Both the position numbers and the translations under genes were made by a program. Below are positions 63,991 through 64,000 of a DNA stretch of 64,000 nt, piece after piece (the stretch's first letter is position 1; each line of letters starts with the position of its first letter). Under the pieces are notes generated by a model. The model was not told the origin of the DNA and searched no databases. It saw nothing but the letters and a program-made list of their open reading frames with translations. This stretch comes from Struthidea cinerea (lineage: Eukaryota > Chordata > Aves > Passeriformes > Corcoracidae): the NCBI GenBank assembly GCA_013397865.1, contig VZTI01005243.1, positions 1,232,677 through 1,296,676 of the forward strand, given 5' to 3'.

Positions 63991-64000
63991 TTCTAAGCAT

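Noticed and set aside
1..64000. CRISPR arrays, operons, prokaryotic promoters, tRNA or rRNA genes
   Set aside because: None was seen. Composition, introns and repeats are those of a vertebrate nuclear genome.

Overview
This window is vertebrate nuclear DNA, almost certainly from a bird. It is AT-rich and CpG-poor, has canonical GT-AG splice sites, and carries several CR1 LINE fragments plus one avian ERVL-type LTR. It lies inside one large gene on the + strand, adenosine kinase (ADK). Three internal coding exons are present: 730-808, 52443-52615 and 57815-57923. Spliced together they read without a break and correspond to about residues 49-168 of the short human isoform. That stretch includes the sugar-binding Gly-Gly-Ser...Asn motif and part of the small lid domain. 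The promoter, start codon, C-terminal catalytic half and poly(A) site all lie outside the window.

Layout: 1-729 is the end of an upstream intron; 730-808 is an exon; 809-52442 is one intron of about 51.6 kb; 52443-52615 is an exon; 52616-57814 is an intron of about 5.2 kb; 57815-57923 is an exon; 57924-64000 is the start of a further intron of at least 6 kb. About 99.4% of the window is therefore intronic.

The large intron holds most of the recognisable repeats. CR1 3'-end fragments lie in sense at 1125-1303 and 19610-19776, and in antisense at 33752-34216 and 35451-35700. Older, heavily decayed CR1/L3-like antisense pieces lie at 29290-29400, 29770-30440 and 45045-45360, with another in the next intron at 53770-54660. 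A solo ERVL-type LTR lies at 46541-47042, and a probable ancient palindromic amniote repeat at 39041-39130. A 148-base assembly gap sits at 43081-43228, and single Ns occur at 29139 and 40570.

No second protein-coding gene, rRNA, tRNA or CRISPR array was found. The short open frames elsewhere in the introns look like chance frames. The more interesting non-coding signals are several repeat-free AT-rich blocks that look like conserved regulatory elements (by texture only), one possible in-phase poison exon at 14611-14673, an RFX X-box-like palindrome at 43735-43748, and a 2.3-kb purine-rich block. I do not see convincing evidence of a new biological system here.
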